This document shows, one piece after another, positions 16,410 through 25,619 of a stretch of 64,000 nt of DNA; the first letter of the stretch is position 1; each line of letters opens with the position of its first letter. Origin of the DNA: Candidatus Roseilinea sp. (GTDB taxonomy: Bacteria; Chloroflexota; Anaerolineae; J036; Brachytrichaceae); the NCBI GenBank assembly GCA_025998955.1, contig AP024676.1:1984001-2048000 (forward strand), read 5' to 3'. The notes under the pieces are model-generated. The model made no database searches, was not told the DNA's origin, and saw nothing but the letters and a program-made list of their open reading frames with translations. The translations under genes and the position numbers were made by a program.

Positions 16410-18626
16410 TCACTTCATATCCGGTGGAATGAGCACCGTATCAATCGCGTGGATCACGCCGTTGACCGTGGCGACATCGGCGGCGATCACTTTCGCGCCG
16501 TTGACGAAGATCACGCCGTCCTTGGTCATCACGTCGAGCGTCGAACCCTCGAGCGTCTTGGGCTGTCCCATGCCGCCCATGCCCTTCACGTCAGCCGAGG
16601 TGACTTTGTTCGGCAGCACGTGATACAGCAGCACCTTCTTCAGCTTCTCGGGGTCCTTGGCCAGCGCATCGAGCGTGGCCTTAGGCACTTTGGCGAATGC
16701 GGCGTCGGTCGGGGCAAACACCGTCAGCGTGGCCTTCGGATCTTTGAGCGCGCTACCCAGGCCGGCCAGCGTCACCAGCCGCGAGAGCGTGTTGAACTGT
16801 GGGTTCATCATCGCGACGGCGGCAATATTGCTCATGTTCATATCCGGCGGCAGCAGCACGGTATCAATCACGTGGATGAAACCGTTGCCGGTTCGCACGT
16901 CAGCTTTGATGACCTTCGCTTCGTTGGCGTAGATGTCCTTGCCGATAGTCGTCAAGTTCACCGTAGCGCCGTTGGCCGTCTTCAACGTGCCCTTGAGCTG
17001 CCGGCTGGTCAACTTGCCGGGGATGACGTGATACAGCAGCACCTGCTTCAACGCCTCGGGATCCTTGAGGAGCGCTTCGACCGTGCCGGCAGGCAGTTTG
17101 GCGAAGGCCTCGTCGGTTGGCGCGAGCACCGTCAGCGCGCTCTTCGGATCCTTGAGCGTATCGCCCAGGCCGGCTACCGTGACGGCAGCCGAGAGCGTGT
17201 TGAACATCGGCTCCATCATCGCGGCTGCGGCGATCGTGCTCATGGCCATCATGTCGGGCGGTAGCAGCACGCGGTCAATCACGTGGATCACGCCGTTGGT
17301 CGTCGGCACGTCGGCCTGGATCACCTTCGCTTCGTTGACATAGATCGCGTCGCCGATGGTGGTGACGTTGACGGTGGCGCCGTTCAGCGTCTTCGGCGTG
17401 CCCTTGCCGCCCATGCCCATCACATCTTTGGTGGTCACCTTGGCGCCCAGCACGTGATACAGCAGCACAGCCTGCAACTTCTTCTTGTCCCGCAGCAGCA
17501 CGTCGGTCACTTGCTTCGGCAGCTTGGCGAAGGCCTCGTCGGTCGGGGCGAACACGGTCAACGTGGCCTTCGGATCCTTGAGCGCGCTGCCCAAGCCGGC
17601 CCGCGTCACCAGCGCCGAGAGCGTGTTGAACATCGGGTTCATCATCGCCACGGCAGCGATGTTGCTCATGTTCATGTCCGGCGGGATGAGCACGGTGTCA
17701 ATCGCATGGATTACGCCGTTGCTGGAAGGGATATCGGCCTTGACCACTTTGGCCTCGTTGACGTAGATGTCCCTGCCGATGGTGGTGACATTGACCATCG
17801 CGCCGTTCAGCGTCTTCGGCGTGCCCTTGCCGCCCATGCCCATCACATCTTTGGTGGTCACCTTGGCGCCCAGCACGTGATACAGCAGCACAGCCTGCAA
17901 CTTCTTCTTGTCCCGCAGCAGCACGTCGGTCACTTGCTTCGGCAGCTTGGCGAAGGCCTCGTCGGTCGGGGCGAACACGGTCAACGTGGCCTTCGGATCC
18001 TTGAGCGCGCTGCCCAAGCCGGCCCGCGTCACCAGCGCCGAGAGCGTGTTGAACATCGGGTTCATCATCGCCACGGCAGCGATGTTGCTCATGTTCATGT
18101 CCGGCGGGATGAGCACGGTGTCAATCGCATGGATTACGCCGTTGCTGGAAGGGATATCGGCCTTGACCACTTTGGCCTCGTTGACGTAGATGTCCCTGCC
18201 GATGGTGGTGACATTGACCATCGCGCCGTTCAGCGTCTTCGGTGTGCCCTTGCCGCCCATGCCCTTCACATCCTTCGACGTGATCTTCGCCGGCACGACG
18301 TGATACAGCAAGATGGCCTTGAGCTTGTCCTTGTTCTCCGGCTTCAGCAGGTCGGCCAACATGGCTTGGTCGAGCTTGGCGAAGGCCGCATCGGTTGGAG
18401 CGAACACGGTTAGCGATGCGTTCGGGTCTTTCAGCGCGTCGGGCAGGCCGGCAGCGATGACGGCCTGCACGAGCGTGCTGAACTGCGGGTCGGCCATCGC
18501 CGTCTCGGCGATGTTCATCGGCTGCATGGACTGGGCGGCAGCGAACTGCCCGGCCGGCGCAGCCAACGTCGTCGCAGCGATCGCCGTGGCGATAACTGCA
18601 TGTTTGAGGAACGTTCGTCTCTTCAT
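16410..18626 (-). CDS. Secreted protein with five fasciclin (FAS1) domains
   Basis: 738 residues. The start MKRRTFLKHAV carries a twin-arginine-like signal peptide. Five FAS1 domains of about 140 residues follow, each with the family motifs TVFAPTDEAFAKL, LLYHVL and GVIHAIDTVLIPP. FAS1 proteins mediate cell-surface adhesion. Domain 2 and the second half of domain 1 plus the first half of domain 3 are repeated exactly (unit 141 residues), so the gene has grown by tandem duplication. It stands upstream of the MsrPQ pair on the same strand. The start at 18626 has AGGAG upstream; an in-frame ATG at 18647 would add 7 residues in front of the Arg-Arg. Confidence 0.88.
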   Translation of the reverse strand: MKRRTFLKHAVIATAIAATTLAAPAGQFAAAQSMQPMNIAETAMADPQFSTLVQAVIAAGLPDALKDPNASLTVFAPTDAAFAKLDQAMLADLLKPENKDKLKAILLYHVVPAKITSKDVKGMGGKGTPKTLNGAMVNVTTIGRDIYVNEAKVVKADIPSSNGVIHAIDTVLIPPDMNMSNIAAVAMMNPMFNTLSALVTRAGLGSALKDPKATLTVFAPTDEAFAKLPKQVTDVLLRDKKKLQAVLLYHVLGAKVTTKDVMGMGGKGTPKTLNGAMVNVTTIGRDIYVNEAKVVKADIPSSNGVIHAIDTVLIPPDMNMSNIAAVAMMNPMFNTLSALVTRAGLGSALKDPKATLTVFAPTDEAFAKLPKQVTDVLLRDKKKLQAVLLYHVLGAKVTTKDVMGMGGKGTPKTLNGATVNVTTIGDAIYVNEAKVIQADVPTTNGVIHVIDRVLLPPDMMAMSTIAAAAMMEPMFNTLSAAVTVAGLGDTLKDPKSALTVLAPTDEAFAKLPAGTVEALLKDPEALKQVLLYHVIPGKLTSRQLKGTLKTANGATVNLTTIGKDIYANEAKVIKADVRTGNGFIHVIDTVLLPPDMNMSNIAAVAMMNPQFNTLSRLVTLAGLGSALKDPKATLTVFAPTDAAFAKVPKATLDALAKDPEKLKKVLLYHVLPNKVTSADVKGMGGMGQPKTLEGSTLDVMTKDGVIFVNGAKVIAADVATVNGVIHAIDTVLIPPDMK
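17377..18242. repeat. Exact 423-bp tandem duplication inside the fasciclin gene
   Basis: Two consecutive 423-bp units (17377-17799 and 17800-18222) plus 20 bases of a third are identical as far as read by eye; the match breaks at 17376/17799 and at 17820/18243. The unit equals 141 codons, one FAS1 period, so the frame is kept. Identity at the nucleotide level means a recent event or continuing gene conversion. Confidence 0.85.
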
Positions 18627-18763
18627 AGCTTTAAACTTCTCCTTCATGTGTGATCGGCCTGATCTTCTTTGATCACAGCGTGACATCCATTCATTCGTAG
18701 CGCTTGTGCTTTTGCATCTATTTGCATCTGCGAATTGCCAACGTGAAAGAACATGTCACGTGT

Positions 18764-19480
18764 TCATCGTGCCGCGCGCGGGGCGCTTCCAAACTTCACG
18801 TAGCGAGTGCGGAAATCCACGACTGCCTTGCGCACGCGGGGAATGCGCGCGATCAGCAACAGCGCCACGACCACGCCCCAGGCGATCGGCTCGGGCCGGA
18901 CGATGATGCTCTTCACCAGCCAGGCGAAATGCAGCACCGCGACAGGCACGATGACATACACCAGCTTGTGCAGGGTCTTCCATCGCTTGCCCAATCTTTT
19001 CTGCCAGCCCTTGGTCGAGGTGATGGCGAGCGGGACGAGCAGACAAAAGGCCAGGAAACCGGCGATGGCGAAGCGCTTCTCGACGATGGCGCCGAAGACC
19101 GCACCCACGTCAATCGCCCCGTCCAGCAATCCGTTGTCGAACGTGAAGACGCCCAGGTGCGCGCAGACGTACAGAAAACCATACAGGCCGAGCGGGCGCT
19201 TCAGCTTCGTCGCCGTCCTCCAATTGGTAAGCGTGACGACGGGCGTGCAGGCCAGCGATAGCACCAATAGAATCAGTGCGATTTTGCCGGTCTGAATGGT
19301 CAGATATTGGATCGGGTTGGCCGTGGCGTTGTCGCTGAGTGTCTGATAGATCAACACGGCCAGCGGTGCCAGGCATGCGACGGCGACGACCCACGACAGC
19401 GGCTGCGAAAGTTGTGCCCTCAGCTTGTCGAGTATCGTCTCCGGCTTCCTTGCGCCAGACCTGCCAGATTGTGCGTTCAT
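18764..19480 (-). CDS. msrQ: MsrQ-like heme-binding membrane subunit
   Basis: 238 residues with six hydrophobic helices in the ferric-reductase-like (YedZ) fold. His residues for b-type heme are in YVCAHLGVFTFD, WKTLHKLVYV and VAVLHFAWL. MsrQ passes electrons from the quinone pool or flavin to the periplasmic molybdoenzyme MsrP. It follows msrP on the same strand with 81 bases between, the usual msrPQ order. N-terminal 30 residues are polar, as in other members. Confidence 0.85.
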   Translation of the reverse strand: MNAQSGRSGARKPETILDKLRAQLSQPLSWVVAVACLAPLAVLIYQTLSDNATANPIQYLTIQTGKIALILLVLSLACTPVVTLTNWRTATKLKRPLGLYGFLYVCAHLGVFTFDNGLLDGAIDVGAVFGAIVEKRFAIAGFLAFCLLVPLAITSTKGWQKRLGKRWKTLHKLVYVIVPVAVLHFAWLVKSIIVRPEPIAWGVVVALLLIARIPRVRKAVVDFRTRYVKFGSAPRAAR

Positions 19481-19561
19481 CGTGCCTCTTCACCGGGGCC
19501 ACGAAGGACACGAAGCGCATGAGAATGTGCTTCCTTCGCGTTCTGCGTGTCCCTTTGTGGA

Positions 19562-20590
19562 TCAATAGTTCACCGCGAGGTCCATGCCGTCGTAGAGATA
19601 GGCCACCTGCTCGGCATAGCCGTTGAACGGGAGCGTCCTGCGCCGGCCGGCCTCGCCGATGCGCCGCTCGGTCGCTTGCGTCCAGCGCGGGTGCGGCACA
19701 GCTGGGTTGACGTTGGCGTAAAAGCCATATTCAGCCGGATTGGCGATCGTCCAGAAGGTCGCCGGTTGTGTCTCCACCAGCTCGATCTTGACGATGGCCT
19801 TGGCGCTCTTGAAGCCGTACTTCCAGGGCACGGCCAAGCGCAGCGGCGCGCCGTTCTGGTTGGGCAGCGGCTTGCCATACAAGCCGGTCACCAGCAGCGT
19901 CAGGTCATGCATCGCCTCGTCCAGGCGCAGCGCTTCGGTGTAGGGCCACTGGAACGAGAAGATGTCGTTCTGGCCGGGATATTGCTGCGGGTCGTCGAGC
20001 GAAACGAAGCGCACAAACTTTGCGCTCGACTTCGGCTCGACCTCTTTGAGCAGCTTGTGCAACGGGAAGCCGAGCCAGGGGATGACCATGCTCCAACCTT
20101 CGACGCAGCGCAGGCGATAGATGCGCTCTTCTTGTGGAAACTTGACGCGCAAGTCATCTATGTCATAGGTCTTGGGCCGGTTCACCAGACCGCCGACCTC
20201 GACCTTCCACGGCGACGATTTAAAGTTGGCCGCCAAAGCGGCCACGGCTTCTTTGTCGGAGGAGAACTCGTAGTAGTTGTTGTAAGTGGTGATCTGTTCG
20301 AAGGTATTGAGCGGACTGCCCAGCTCGTCTGTGTCTTTCGGCGCGGTGATGGCTGCAGACGTGACTGGGGGAGTGGCCGCAACACCGGTCGTCGCTTCGA
20401 CCGAACCGCTCGCGGGCGCGATCGGTTCGATCCGTGCATTCGTTTCAGATCCGCTGCTACTGCTGCATGCGGCCAGCGCGGCTGTGCCGGCCAATGCCCA
20501 CACGCCCAGCTTGATGAACTTGCGCCGCGAGTGATAGACGTGCTCGGGCGTCACTTCACGTTCCTCGATCGTATTCCTGAATTTGTTCAT
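19562..20590 (-). CDS. msrP: MsrP-like molybdopterin methionine-sulfoxide reductase, catalytic subunit
   Basis: 342 residues. The twin-arginine signal SRRKFIKLG and the lipobox-like LAAC lead an oxidoreductase molybdopterin-binding domain. The molybdenum ligand Cys is in [15 protein letters not shown], and [16 protein letters not shown] and [17 protein letters not shown] match the family. MsrP repairs oxidised methionine in envelope proteins together with MsrQ. The two genes form a probable operon transcribed leftward. Export folded via Tat fits a cofactor-containing enzyme. Confidence 0.9.
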   Translation of the reverse strand: MNKFRNTIEEREVTPEHVYHSRRKFIKLGVWALAGTAALAACSSSSGSETNARIEPIAPASGSVEATTGVAATPPVTSAAITAPKDTDELGSPLNTFEQITTYNNYYEFSSDKEAVAALAANFKSSPWKVEVGGLVNRPKTYDIDDLRVKFPQEERIYRLRCVEGWSMVIPWLGFPLHKLLKEVEPKSSAKFVRFVSLDDPQQYPGQNDIFSFQWPYTEALRLDEAMHDLTLLVTGLYGKPLPNQNGAPLRLAVPWKYGFKSAKAIVKIELVETQPATFWTIANPAEYGFYANVNPAVPHPRWTQATERRIGEAGRRRTLPFNGYAEQVAYLYDGMDLAVNY

Positions 20591-20920
20591 GACGGCTCAC
20601 CTGTATATGGACGCGACTGCTCATTCGACAGCCCAACACTTGCTCGAAAACCGTCCGCATGGAGCAGTCGGCATCCACGATGGCTCACGACAAGGAATAC
20701 GTTGGATCGGGTGGCGCGCATCTATGCGGGGGACAGCAGCCTCTCGAACGCGCTGTATCGCCGCGTCGGCGCAGGTTCAGCAATCTTCTGCTCTTCCAAC
20801 CTGCACGGCGTCTGTGCCCCTACACGCGAATGCACCCTGCAGGAGCTGGGACTTTGACCCAAAGCCACGCTGTGGCCATGGGAGCGAAGGCCAGGATAGT
20901 TGGAAAGGCTGATCAACTGG

Positions 20921-20947
20921 TACGCCCTCAGCTTTGCTGAGGGCGTA
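20921..20947. repeat. Perfect 12-bp hairpin, loop TTT
   Basis: TACGCCCTCAGC and GCTGAGGGCGTA enclose three T bases. It lies between the CPBP protease 3' end and the msrP promoter region, both on the minus strand, but there is no T-run after the stem on either strand. Confidence 0.65.
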
Positions 20948-20970
20948 TCCACAGTGGCGAAGCCGCTTTT

Positions 20971-20993
20971 GAGTGCAGCCGGTGTTGGGCGGC
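20971..20993 (-). other. Half attC site (R''-L'' arm) after the CPBP gene
   Basis: On the minus strand the sequence reads GCCGCCCAACACCGGCTGC, starting 8 bases after the CPBP stop. This equals the R''/L'' arm of the array attC sites (core GCCCAAC, then the CGGCTG box). No matching L'-R' arm with GTTRRRY is found within 150 bases, so the site is probably truncated and inactive. Confidence 0.5.
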
Positions 20994-21000
20994 CTTTCCC

Positions 21001-21798
21001 CTATTGTTGAATGGCTTTGACTTTTCTCCCAGTCATCAATCGGGAGATTTCTACGCAGCCGATAGCAACCACCAAGATGATCGGAGAAAGTTGCGAGTTC
21101 ATGCCCACCAAAGGGAGGTTTACAACACCGTGCACGAATCCCGCCAAAAGAATATTGTCTGAACGGACAAACAGGTAGGCGAACCCTATACCCATTAGGA
21201 ACACCACCAGCAGGCTTACGAGGAGCATGACCAGATCCAACTGGCCAGATATAAGCCAGCTTATCCTTAGGGGCAGATGCCAGAGAGAGAAGATGGCACT
21301 GACCACCAGGATGGCGACTATCGTCCGCCGTCGGTCCGTCCCACTCGTGAAATGTCGCCTGAATGCTTGCAGGAAATAGCCACGGAAGAGCACTTCCTCC
21401 CCCATGCCGACGAAGAACCAATCGCTCAGGATCTGCGCTCCGGTCATCCAAGCCGGGGTGTTCATCAGCGTTTGGAACTCCTCCGACACTTGGGTGAGCC
21501 CTAGCCATTGGATCAACAGCACGAAGATCAACCAGCCAACCAACGACCACACCAACGCTTCCAGCATCAACCGTGCGTTGATGGGCAGGGTGATCTGCTC
21601 CTGTTTCAACCCCCACCATGCCAACAGGTAAAGGATTAGGTATATTCCAAGCTGTATGACGTAGGACAGGAGGCCTTTCAGTTGGAATAATGAGATTGCT
21701 ATCGAGAAAAGAATCGCCAGAACGAAGGTCAGGACCATGATGACAACTAAAGCGGTCCTTTCCCGATTCCTTTCGATTGGTGCAAAGGTGTTCTCCAT
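21001..21798 (-). CDS. CPBP-family intramembrane metalloprotease
   Basis: 265 residues with about eight hydrophobic helices. The diagnostic motifs are present: GEEVLFRGYFLQ (EExxxR), the FSLWHLP motif and the final HGVVNLP. This is the CPBP/Abi (CAAX protease and bacteriocin-processing) family of intramembrane glutamic/metalloproteases, which can give bacteriocin self-immunity. Base composition is lower in GC than msrPQ. It lies between an attI-like sequence (right) and a half attC (left) in the orientation of a first integron cassette, so it is probably a relic cassette gene. Confidence 0.85.
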   Translation of the reverse strand: MENTFAPIERNRERTALVVIMVLTFVLAILFSIAISLFQLKGLLSYVIQLGIYLILYLLAWWGLKQEQITLPINARLMLEALVWSLVGWLIFVLLIQWLGLTQVSEEFQTLMNTPAWMTGAQILSDWFFVGMGEEVLFRGYFLQAFRRHFTSGTDRRRTIVAILVVSAIFSLWHLPLRISWLISGQLDLVMLLVSLLVVFLMGIGFAYLFVRSDNILLAGFVHGVVNLPLVGMNSQLSPIILVVAIGCVEISRLMTGRKVKAIQQ

Positions 21799-21821
21799 CT
21801 ATCCTATCTCCTCGCCTAGGC

Positions 21822-21900
21822 AATCAACCGCCCAGGAGATATTCGCCTAGATGATGAGTCCGATGCCAGCTGGGCGATTTAGCCAAAGCAGCTTACGCCA
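21822..21900 (-). other. Second attI-like sequence
   Basis: Read on the minus strand this stretch (TAAGCTGCTTTGGCTAAAT, then TCATCATCTAGGCGAATATCT) lines up over about 60 bases with the intI-attI interval at 46588-46650 (TAAGCTGCTTTAACTAAAT, TAGGTGAATATCT), ending at GTTGATTGCC where the other ends at GTTAGCCGCC. No integrase gene lies beside it. The CPBP gene follows where a first cassette would start. Confidence 0.6.
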
Positions 21901-21923
21901 CCTATCCTCCGTCACTGTCCCTC

Positions 21924-22358
21924 TCACATCCACCGCTGCAGCCAGGCCGGATAGCGCAGCAGGTAGGTGCGCTGCACAAACATCATCCGGATAGGACCGG
22001 CATCGCACACCATCACGCTGGCGTTCAGGTGCAGTGGGCCGAACACCCGCGACGAGCGGGCCATCAGCAGGCAGTTGCCGGTCGCGTAGCGCTCCGGCCC
22101 CAATGCGAAGCGCTGCGAATACCAGTTGTAGATCAGGTTGAACGGATCGTCGCTGCGATAGGTCTCCACCCGCCGGAAGACGAAGTTGGGCGCAAAGCGC
22201 ACGAAGTCGCCGGCATCAATCGTCGCCGCGCCGGGATAGCGCGCCGCGTGGTACGTCTGCCAGGCCCACAGCGCCAGCCCGCCCCACAGGACGACGGCCA
22301 ACCCCAGCGCCGCCAGCGCGATGCGCAGCAGCAATTTGCGCGACTCCCGCCGATCCAC
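21924..22358 (-). CDS. Small membrane-anchored protein, unknown
   Basis: 144 residues from a GTG at 22358, which is preceded by AGGGAAAGGG. One N-terminal hydrophobic helix (about residues 12-30, IALAALGLAVVLWGGLALWA) is followed by a soluble domain with FVRFAPNFVFRRVETYRSDD and NLIYNWYSQRF. There is no recognised motif. The frame stays open far upstream over the divergent dehydrogenase, but that part has no coding character. Divergent partner: iron-containing alcohol dehydrogenase, 33 bases away. Confidence 0.6.
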   Translation of the reverse strand: MDRRESRKLLLRIALAALGLAVVLWGGLALWAWQTYHAARYPGAATIDAGDFVRFAPNFVFRRVETYRSDDPFNLIYNWYSQRFALGPERYATGNCLLMARSSRVFGPLHLNASVMVCDAGPIRMMFVQRTYLLRYPAWLQRWM

Positions 22359-22391
22359 TACCCTTTCCCTCGCTTCAACAATCGCATTGCC

Positions 22392-23567
22392 ATGAACACT
22401 GCATATTACATCTTCCCCGATCAGGTTCACCTGGGCTTCGGCGCGGCGCGCCTTGGTGGTCAAGTGCTGAAGGCCGAGGGCGCGCGACACGCCTTCGTCA
22501 TCGCCGATCCGGGCGTGGCCTCCGCCGGCTTGGTCGCACCCATCCTTGCCTCGCTCGCCGAGGCCGGCATCGCCCACACGCTCTACACGCAAGTGATCCC
22601 CAACCCCGACTGCGCCTCGGTGGACGCTGCTGCGGAGGCCTACCGCGCCGCCGATACTGACTGCATCATCGGCGTCGGCGGCGGCAGCGCACTGGACACG
22701 GCCAAGGCTACGCGCATCGTCGTCGCCGGGCCGCAGGAAGGCCGGGTCGCCGAATACGCCTACCGGCTGGGCGACAAAGCCCGCCCCCACCCACCGCGGT
22801 CGCGCCTACCCTTCTACGTCGCCATCCCGACCACCGCCGGCACCGGCGCCGAGGTCACGCCATGGGCGGTGATCACCGATCCCGACGAAAAGCTCAAGTT
22901 CGGCGTGGGCGGGCCGCACTCCGTGCCGAATGTGGCGCTGGTAGACCCGGAGCTGATGCTGACGCTGCCGCCCTTCCTCACCGCGGCCACCGGCATGGAC
23001 GCGCTCACCCACTGCATCGAGGCCTATGTTTCGACGAACGAGAACCCGGCGCTCGACCCGATGATCCTGCAGGCCATCGCCCAGATCGGGCGCAGCCTGC
23101 CGGTCGCCGTGGCGCAGCCGGCCAATCGCGCTGCGCGCCGCGACATGGCCGAAGCGGCGATGATCGGCGGCATCGCCATTAGCTCGAAGTGGCTGGGCGC
23201 TTGCCACTCATTGGCCCATCCGCTCAGCAGCTTTGCCAACGTGCAGCACGGCCTGGCCAACGCCATCATGCTGCCGCACGTGATGCGCTACAACCTGCCC
23301 GGCGCGATCGAACGCTACGCGCACGTGAACGATGCCTTGGGCGGGCCGAGCGGGACGACCCGCGCGCGGGCCGAGAGCGCGGCGCTGATGGTCGAGCAGT
23401 TGCGGGGAGACGTCGGGCTGCCGGCGCGATTGCGTGACGCCGGCGTGAGCGAGGCGCTGATCGCGCCGCTGGCCAAGGCCGCCTATGAACTCGACCTGAA
23501 CTGGTGGACCAACCCGCGCGCAGTGAACGCGCAGGTCATGGCGCAACTGTATCGCGAGGCGTTCTGA
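22392..23567 (+). CDS. Iron-containing alcohol dehydrogenase
   Basis: 391 residues, the usual size of group III Fe-ADHs. The NAD-binding GVGGGSALDTAK, PTTAGTGAEVTPWAV, the metal-site segment MDALTHCIEAYVS, and CHSLAHPLSSFANVQHGLANA with its ligand histidines are all present. It oxidises an alcohol or reduces an aldehyde with NAD(P). The product range of the family is wide. The start ATG at 22392 sits just after the divergent promoter region. Confidence 0.9.
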   Translation: MNTAYYIFPDQVHLGFGAARLGGQVLKAEGARHAFVIADPGVASAGLVAPILASLAEAGIAHTLYTQVIPNPDCASVDAAAEAYRAADTDCIIGVGGGSALDTAKATRIVVAGPQEGRVAEYAYRLGDKARPHPPRSRLPFYVAIPTTAGTGAEVTPWAVITDPDEKLKFGVGGPHSVPNVALVDPELMLTLPPFLTAATGMDALTHCIEAYVSTNENPALDPMILQAIAQIGRSLPVAVAQPANRAARRDMAEAAMIGGIAISSKWLGACHSLAHPLSSFANVQHGLANAIMLPHVMRYNLPGAIERYAHVNDALGGPSGTTRARAESAALMVEQLRGDVGLPARLRDAGVSEALIAPLAKAAYELDLNWWTNPRAVNAQVMAQLYREAF

Positions 23568-23861
23568 GGTGTTTCGGCTTTGGCCATCTATGGGGTGAGC
23601 GCGGGCCGGCCTGCCGCGGGGAGTGAGATTTGCGGGCTTCGCTGCATCTTGGCGACATCGTTGCTGTATGCTCATCCTGCCGGGATCAAAGGGCGCGGGC
23701 TCCCACAGTTCATCGGGCACGTGGCAACTCGCAGTTCACCTCATGTGATATCGCTTACGCTTGCTTGCTGTGTGTTCTACATGGAGCTTTTCGTTTCGCA
23801 GTGCCCACTCACGACAAACTTTCAATGGTTTTAGCCGCCTAAAAGCGCGTGTTCGCACGCT
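23568..23861. other. Intergenic region with relic attC arm
   Basis: No supported gene. At 23841-23860 the sequence AAAAGCGCGTGTTCGCACGC resembles the attC arm at 38155-38172 (AAGCGCGTGTTAGCCAGCGC). On the minus strand it would be the R''-L'' arm following the stop of the putative peptidase gene at 23862. Confidence 0.45.
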
Positions 23862-24635
23862 CTACTGCCCCGCCCGACCAGCAAACATCCGGTCAAATAA
23901 CTTCTCGATCTGAACGGTCAATTCAGGTTCCTGCATGCTCAATTTCTCGATATAGCGTGCCCCACCTTCATAAAACACAACCCGACTGAAAGGCTGTTCC
24001 CCGCCACCGTGATTTTCCGGCAAGCCCAATCTGCGTCTGATCCGGTTTTCTATGAAACGCGCAAAGCCTTCTTTCCATTCCTGCCAGACCATGTATTCAT
24101 AATCATCCTGTTTAAGAACACCCCTCAACTGCTCACGAATGCTTTCGATCTCAGAGAGAGTATGTGCGTGCAGAAAAGATTGGTACGGCCGTACGAACTC
24201 AGGCACAGCATAGGGGAACGGATGGTTGATCTCCCACATGTAATCATTGACTGCTTGTGCCTGACGGGCAACGCTCAGTTGTTGCTTGAGTTTTTGCTCG
24301 CAGATCTCAGCCTGCTGACAGTGAATGAACTCATGGAAAATGGTGACATAGCCATCGGGTTCATCGAAAACGTCGCCGGTGACCACGCAAGCCATGCGGT
24401 TATCGTAGCTTGCCAGCTGAAAAGCAGCGCGGACGCCTTGGGGAATGGGCATCGGAGTAGCCGCTTTCCGGATAAACGTGTAACGCCGATCATTCGGTTC
24501 GGTGTCGTAGATCAAGAAATGATCATCCTCAACAATGGCGATTGGAAACAGACTTTCCAAGAACGGATGGATGTCTTGGATGCTCTCTTGAACTATGAAA
24601 ATCTTTTGAAGTTGGTTTGAATGATTTGATGTCAT
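23862..24635 (-). CDS. Putative metallopeptidase-like protein (HEFIH), unknown
   Basis: 257 residues. FHEFIHCQQ near residue 102 fits the HExxH zinc-peptidase signature, and WKEGFARFIE about 90 residues later could give the third ligand Glu (gluzincin pattern), but no family was recognised. There is no signal peptide, so a cytosolic role is likely. The start codon touches the end of an IS982 element, so the native promoter and possibly the first codons were replaced. A relic attC arm follows the stop, suggesting a decayed integron cassette. Confidence 0.6.
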   Translation of the reverse strand: MTSNHSNQLQKIFIVQESIQDIHPFLESLFPIAIVEDDHFLIYDTEPNDRRYTFIRKAATPMPIPQGVRAAFQLASYDNRMACVVTGDVFDEPDGYVTIFHEFIHCQQAEICEQKLKQQLSVARQAQAVNDYMWEINHPFPYAVPEFVRPYQSFLHAHTLSEIESIREQLRGVLKQDDYEYMVWQEWKEGFARFIENRIRRRLGLPENHGGGEQPFSRVVFYEGGARYIEKLSMQEPELTVQIEKLFDRMFAGRAGQ

Positions 24636-25618
24636 GCCAAGTCTGTTAACGTCAGTTCGGGTTAAGCCGGCAGCAGTGCAGGCAATTCAGCCGGATGAAG
24701 TGAAGGCTTCTTGGGCTGATGACAGTAAGCGATCAAGCCACATACGACATTGACCAGGAAGTGAATGGGGCTGCGATGGCGCGAGTGCTCGATCTGCGAA
24801 ATGTTCTTGAGCTGATCCACGATGGTCTCAACCATGGCGCGCTTGCGCAACAGTAACTTGTCCGTCAGCAGCATCAACTGGTTCTTCATGTTCTTTCTGA
24901 GCTTGGTGATCAGTTGAATGCCGCAGGTTTCGAGTAGCTGTTTGAACACGGGCTGCGACAAGTAGGCTTTGTCACCAAACAGCTTGCCGAACAAGCGCTT
25001 GACCAAGCGCGGCACGGACTTGAGGGCGTGGGTGTTGCCAGGCGTCAGGGTGAAATCCAGCAACTCGCCTCGATCATTGAACACCAGGTGCAGCTTGAAG
25101 CCGAAGAACCAGCCAGTCGAGGACTTGCCGCGCTGAGCCAAGCCAGCCAACACTTTGTGTTGGCGGATGCGCGCGGGGTGGCAGACAGCGAGTGGAGTCG
25201 AGTCAATGAACGACGTGCCGGTGCATGCACCAAACAGGCTGCGCAGATATGCGCACAACGGGATGAGCGCTCGCGGTATCAACTCCACGAAGCGCGCATA
25301 CTTCACCAAGCGGGGGAAGTCGTCGCGGTGATGCTCGCAGATGGGTTCCAGGTAATACGCCTTGAAGTTGCGGTAGTGGGACTGGTGGAAGGCAATCAGG
25401 ATGGTCATGATCGCTGATGCATAAGTCGCCGTGGCGTTCGCGCTGACGGTAGCCGGCGGCCACCAGGGCGCGGTGATAGGCGGGCAGAAAGGCTTGGCAA
25501 AAGTCGTCCACTTGGCAGAACAATTCGAGTAAACCCATGGTGGAACGCCTTTCGGTTGGCTGGAGTTTGGTGCTACAAGCTTAATCGAAAGGACGCTGCT
25601 AGCGCGACTTTGCCATGT
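24636..25618 (-). mobile_element. IS982-family insertion sequence (approximate ends)
   Basis: The element is defined by its transposase. The outer sequences GCCAAGTC (24641) and, inverted, GGCAAAGTC (from about 25614) with a following TTCG..TTAAGC are similar, so they may be imperfect terminal inverted repeats. No clear target duplication was found. Ends are uncertain by some bases. Confidence 0.6.
24662..25538 (-). pseudogene. IS982 transposase, frameshifted
   Basis: The N-terminal part starts [19 protein letters not shown] at 25538 and runs to about 25413. The rest ([63 protein letters not shown]) is in another frame from 25408 to 24662. Together they match an IS982 DDE transposase of about 290 residues, with a one-base shift near 25415. 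It is either an inactive copy or a sequencing error. Confidence 0.75.
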
Positions 25619-25619
25619 T

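Larger units (their letters stand above)
20591..21000. other. Intergenic region between msrP and the CPBP protease, with half attC site
   Basis: No gene is supported. Contents: a 12-bp perfect hairpin at 20921-20947 and, directly after the CPBP stop, GTTGGGCGGC preceded by GAGTGCAGCCGGT (20971-20993). That sequence is one arm of an attC site like those in the array to the right; the second arm is missing. Confidence 0.6.

Noticed and set aside
16410-18626. Direct repeats that could suggest a CRISPR or satellite array
   Set aside because: The period is 423 bp and falls on protein domains in frame; it is a fasciclin domain duplication. No CRISPR array or cas gene was seen anywhere.
20629-20640. 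GCCCAAC near the msrP start as a further attC core
   Set aside because: No partner core or pairing arm is found within attC distance; it is a chance heptamer.
20921-20947. Rho-independent terminator
   Set aside because: The hairpin is perfect but has no T-run on either strand, so it is listed only as an inverted repeat.
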